A stretch of DNA of 64,000 nt from Levilactobacillus huananensis (lineage in GTDB: Bacteria; Bacillota; Bacilli; Lactobacillales; Lactobacillaceae), in the NCBI RefSeq assembly GCF_003946145.1, contig NZ_RHOC01000002.1, positions 1 through 64,000 on the forward strand. Reading direction: 5' to 3'. This document shows, in pieces, positions 62,834-64,000 of this stretch. How positions within the stretch are numbered: position 1 is the stretch's first letter; each line of letters opens with the position of its first letter. The notes beneath the pieces were generated by a model, which worked only from the letters and a program-made list of their open reading frames with translations, was not told the origin of the DNA and did no database searches. A program made the translations under genes and the position numbers.

Positions 62834-63373
62834 ATGCGCGTGGAGATTAAGCCTTTAACAGTGGTGGATGTGGCGGAATTTTGGAACCTGGCCTACAGTG
62901 ATCCGCAGGCGGAATGGACGATGTGGAATGGCCCTTATTTTCAAGATGAGTTGCCGAGTCGTGCAGCGTTTATCGAGAAAATTGCCGCGGAAAAATTCAT
63001 CGGGCACCCGGAACGCCAGGTGATCTGGGTGGATGGCCAGATGGCGGGAATGGTTTCTTACAACTTTGAAGACGGGGTCTTACAACGCTGGCTGGATGTC
63101 GGGATTGTGGTCTACTGCTCGAATGACTGGCATCGGGGGATTGGCCGACAAGCTCTGACCCAGTGGTTAGACTGGCTGTGGACACAGACGGATTTGCCGC
63201 ACATTGGCCTGACAACCTGGTCAGGAAATGAGCGAATGTGTCAGCTAGCCACCCGACTGGGCCTCAAGGAAGAGGCCCGTGTTCGTCAGGTTCGTTATTG
63301 GCAGGGCCAATACTGGGATTCCGTGAAGTTTGGGTGTCTGCGTGAGGAATGGCTGACCCGGAATAAGGTATAA
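62834..63373 (+). CDS. GNAT N-acetyltransferase
   Basis: 179 residues, RimJ/RimL-like acetyltransferase. WHRGIGRQAL near residue 100 is the acetyl-CoA-binding motif, and the terminal part (LGLKEEARVRQVRYWQGQYW) is typical of this group. The acceptor is unknown. ATG 62834 follows GAGGCGAG. Confidence 0.87.
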   Translation: MRVEIKPLTVVDVAEFWNLAYSDPQAEWTMWNGPYFQDELPSRAAFIEKIAAEKFIGHPERQVIWVDGQMAGMVSYNFEDGVLQRWLDVGIVVYCSNDWHRGIGRQALTQWLDWLWTQTDLPHIGLTTWSGNERMCQLATRLGLKEEARVRQVRYWQGQYWDSVKFGCLREEWLTRNKV

Positions 63374-63504
63374 TTGGTCAACTTTACCCGATGAAATTGA
63401 CTTAATCGCAAGAATAGTTAGGATCACGACCCTTTTTAGTTGACCTAAAGCCGACTCTAGGTAGTAGACTAATCGTGTTAATAAAATTAGGAGCGTGATT
63501 TTGG

Positions 63505-64000
63505 ATGACAAAAACATGGTTAATTACGGGTACTTCTACTGGTTTCGGGAAGTCTTTGTCGATTTACTTAGCCCAGCAGGCTGATGTGAACTTGGTTGCA
63601 ACGGCGCGACACACGGACCAACTGAGCTACCTGGACCAATATGATCACGGCCAAATTTTGAAGCAGACCTTGGACGTTACCAAGGCCAATGAAATTACGG
63701 CCGCGGTCAAGGCAACCACGGAAAAGTTCGGCACTCTCGACGTCTTGATTAATAACGCCGGTCTCGGCTACTTTGGGACTTTTGAAGAAAGTGATCGCGA
63801 TGCCGTTCGTTACATGTTTGACGTGAATGTCTGGGGCTTGGTCGACATGACTCGCGCCGTCTTACCAACGATGCGGGCCCAAAAGTCTGGGATCATCATC
63901 AACTTTTCTTCCATCGCCGGCTTGGCTTCCTTCCCAACACTGTCCTTCTACAATGGAACGAAGCATGCGGTTGAAGGGATTACGGATGCCATGGCTCAGG
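63505..64000 (+). CDS. Short-chain dehydrogenase/reductase (cut by window edge)
   Basis: The first 165 codons are present. TGTSTGFG near residue 8 is the NAD(P)-binding motif of classical SDRs. NNAG near 88, the Ser of NFSSIAG near 136 and the YNGTK active-site pair near 150 follow. The product is an oxidoreductase of unknown substrate whose C-terminus lies outside. ATG 63505 follows TAGGAG. Confidence 0.9.
   Translation, partial: MTKTWLITGTSTGFGKSLSIYLAQQADVNLVATARHTDQLSYLDQYDHGQILKQTLDVTKANEITAAVKATTEKFGTLDVLINNAGLGYFGTFEESDRDAVRYMFDVNVWGLVDMTRAVLPTMRAQKSGIIINFSSIAGLASFPTLSFYNGTKHAVEGITDAMAQ

Noticed and set aside
1-64000. Mobile elements, prophage, CRISPR arrays, tRNA genes
   Set aside because: No transposase, integrase, phage structural gene, regular repeat-spacer array or tRNA-like cloverleaf was seen.

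Overview
The window looks like chromosome of an obligately heterofermentative Lactobacillaceae bacterium. Levilactobacillus (the L. brevis group) is my best guess, from gene content and a GC near 50%. The enzymes of the phosphoketolase pathway lie scattered through it: glucose-6-phosphate dehydrogenase, two different 6-phosphogluconate dehydrogenases, phosphoketolase, acetate kinase and bifunctional AdhE. The rest is typical lactobacillar content: Apf-type LysM proteins, YhgE/TetR, an ABC-F protein and many major facilitator superfamily (MFS) transporters. I see no insertion sequence, prophage, CRISPR array or tRNA. One rRNA operon ends at the left edge (5S rRNA 3' part and terminator).

Layout. 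0.2-4.2 kb: dicarboxylate/amino-acid symporter; a long non-coding block read leftward that starts with an M-box Mg2+ riboswitch but has no transporter behind it, only a 30-codon ORF and about 500 nt of hairpin-rich sequence; AhpC; two small genes, one frameshifted. 4.2-8.5 kb: gnd, MarR, ElaA-type acetyltransferase, zwf. 8.9-18.1 kb: secreted lysine-rich protein; P1B metal ATPase; alpha-glucosidase plus sugar permease facing a LacI regulator; Dps and HMA metallochaperone operon. The ATPase and the chaperone-Dps operon share an identical FNR/CRP-type promoter architecture. 18.2-29.4 kb: efflux pumps, lipoprotein, NrdI-nitroreductase pair, ABC-F gene behind an attenuator-like leader, AEC transporter, CorC-type protein. 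29.7-33.1 kb: a two-gene unit of a PKFG-repeat membrane protein and a beta-helix/tandem AAA+ ATPase. 33.2-43.1 kb: CIRCE-controlled Hsp20, aldo/keto reductase, CtpE-like P-type ATPase, DUF1836 regulator, membrane glycerophosphodiesterase, adhE. 43.1-49.3 kb: possible sRNA, two Apf paralogues, YhgE/TetR, ackA. 49.6-64 kb: ABC exporter with TetR regulator, HD hydrolase, NAD-type 6PGDH, efflux pump, small membrane proteins including an HExxH protein, YbaK, GntR regulator, phosphoketolase, acetyltransferase and the start of a short-chain dehydrogenase.

How the parts work together. Zwf and Gnd make pentose phosphate and NAD(P)H, phosphoketolase splits it to acetyl-P, and AckA or AdhE finishes as acetate or ethanol, so AdhE balances redox; its promoter carries Rex-like and cre-like sites. 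GTCTAG-core sites upstream of zwf and xpk suggest that the GntR protein next to xpk may control the pathway. The metal genes (P1B ATPase, HMA chaperone, Dps) look like one FNR-type regulon. The observations I rate highest are the orphan M-box RNA, the PKFG/beta-helix-AAA+ unit, the paired FNR-type promoters and the ABC-F leader.
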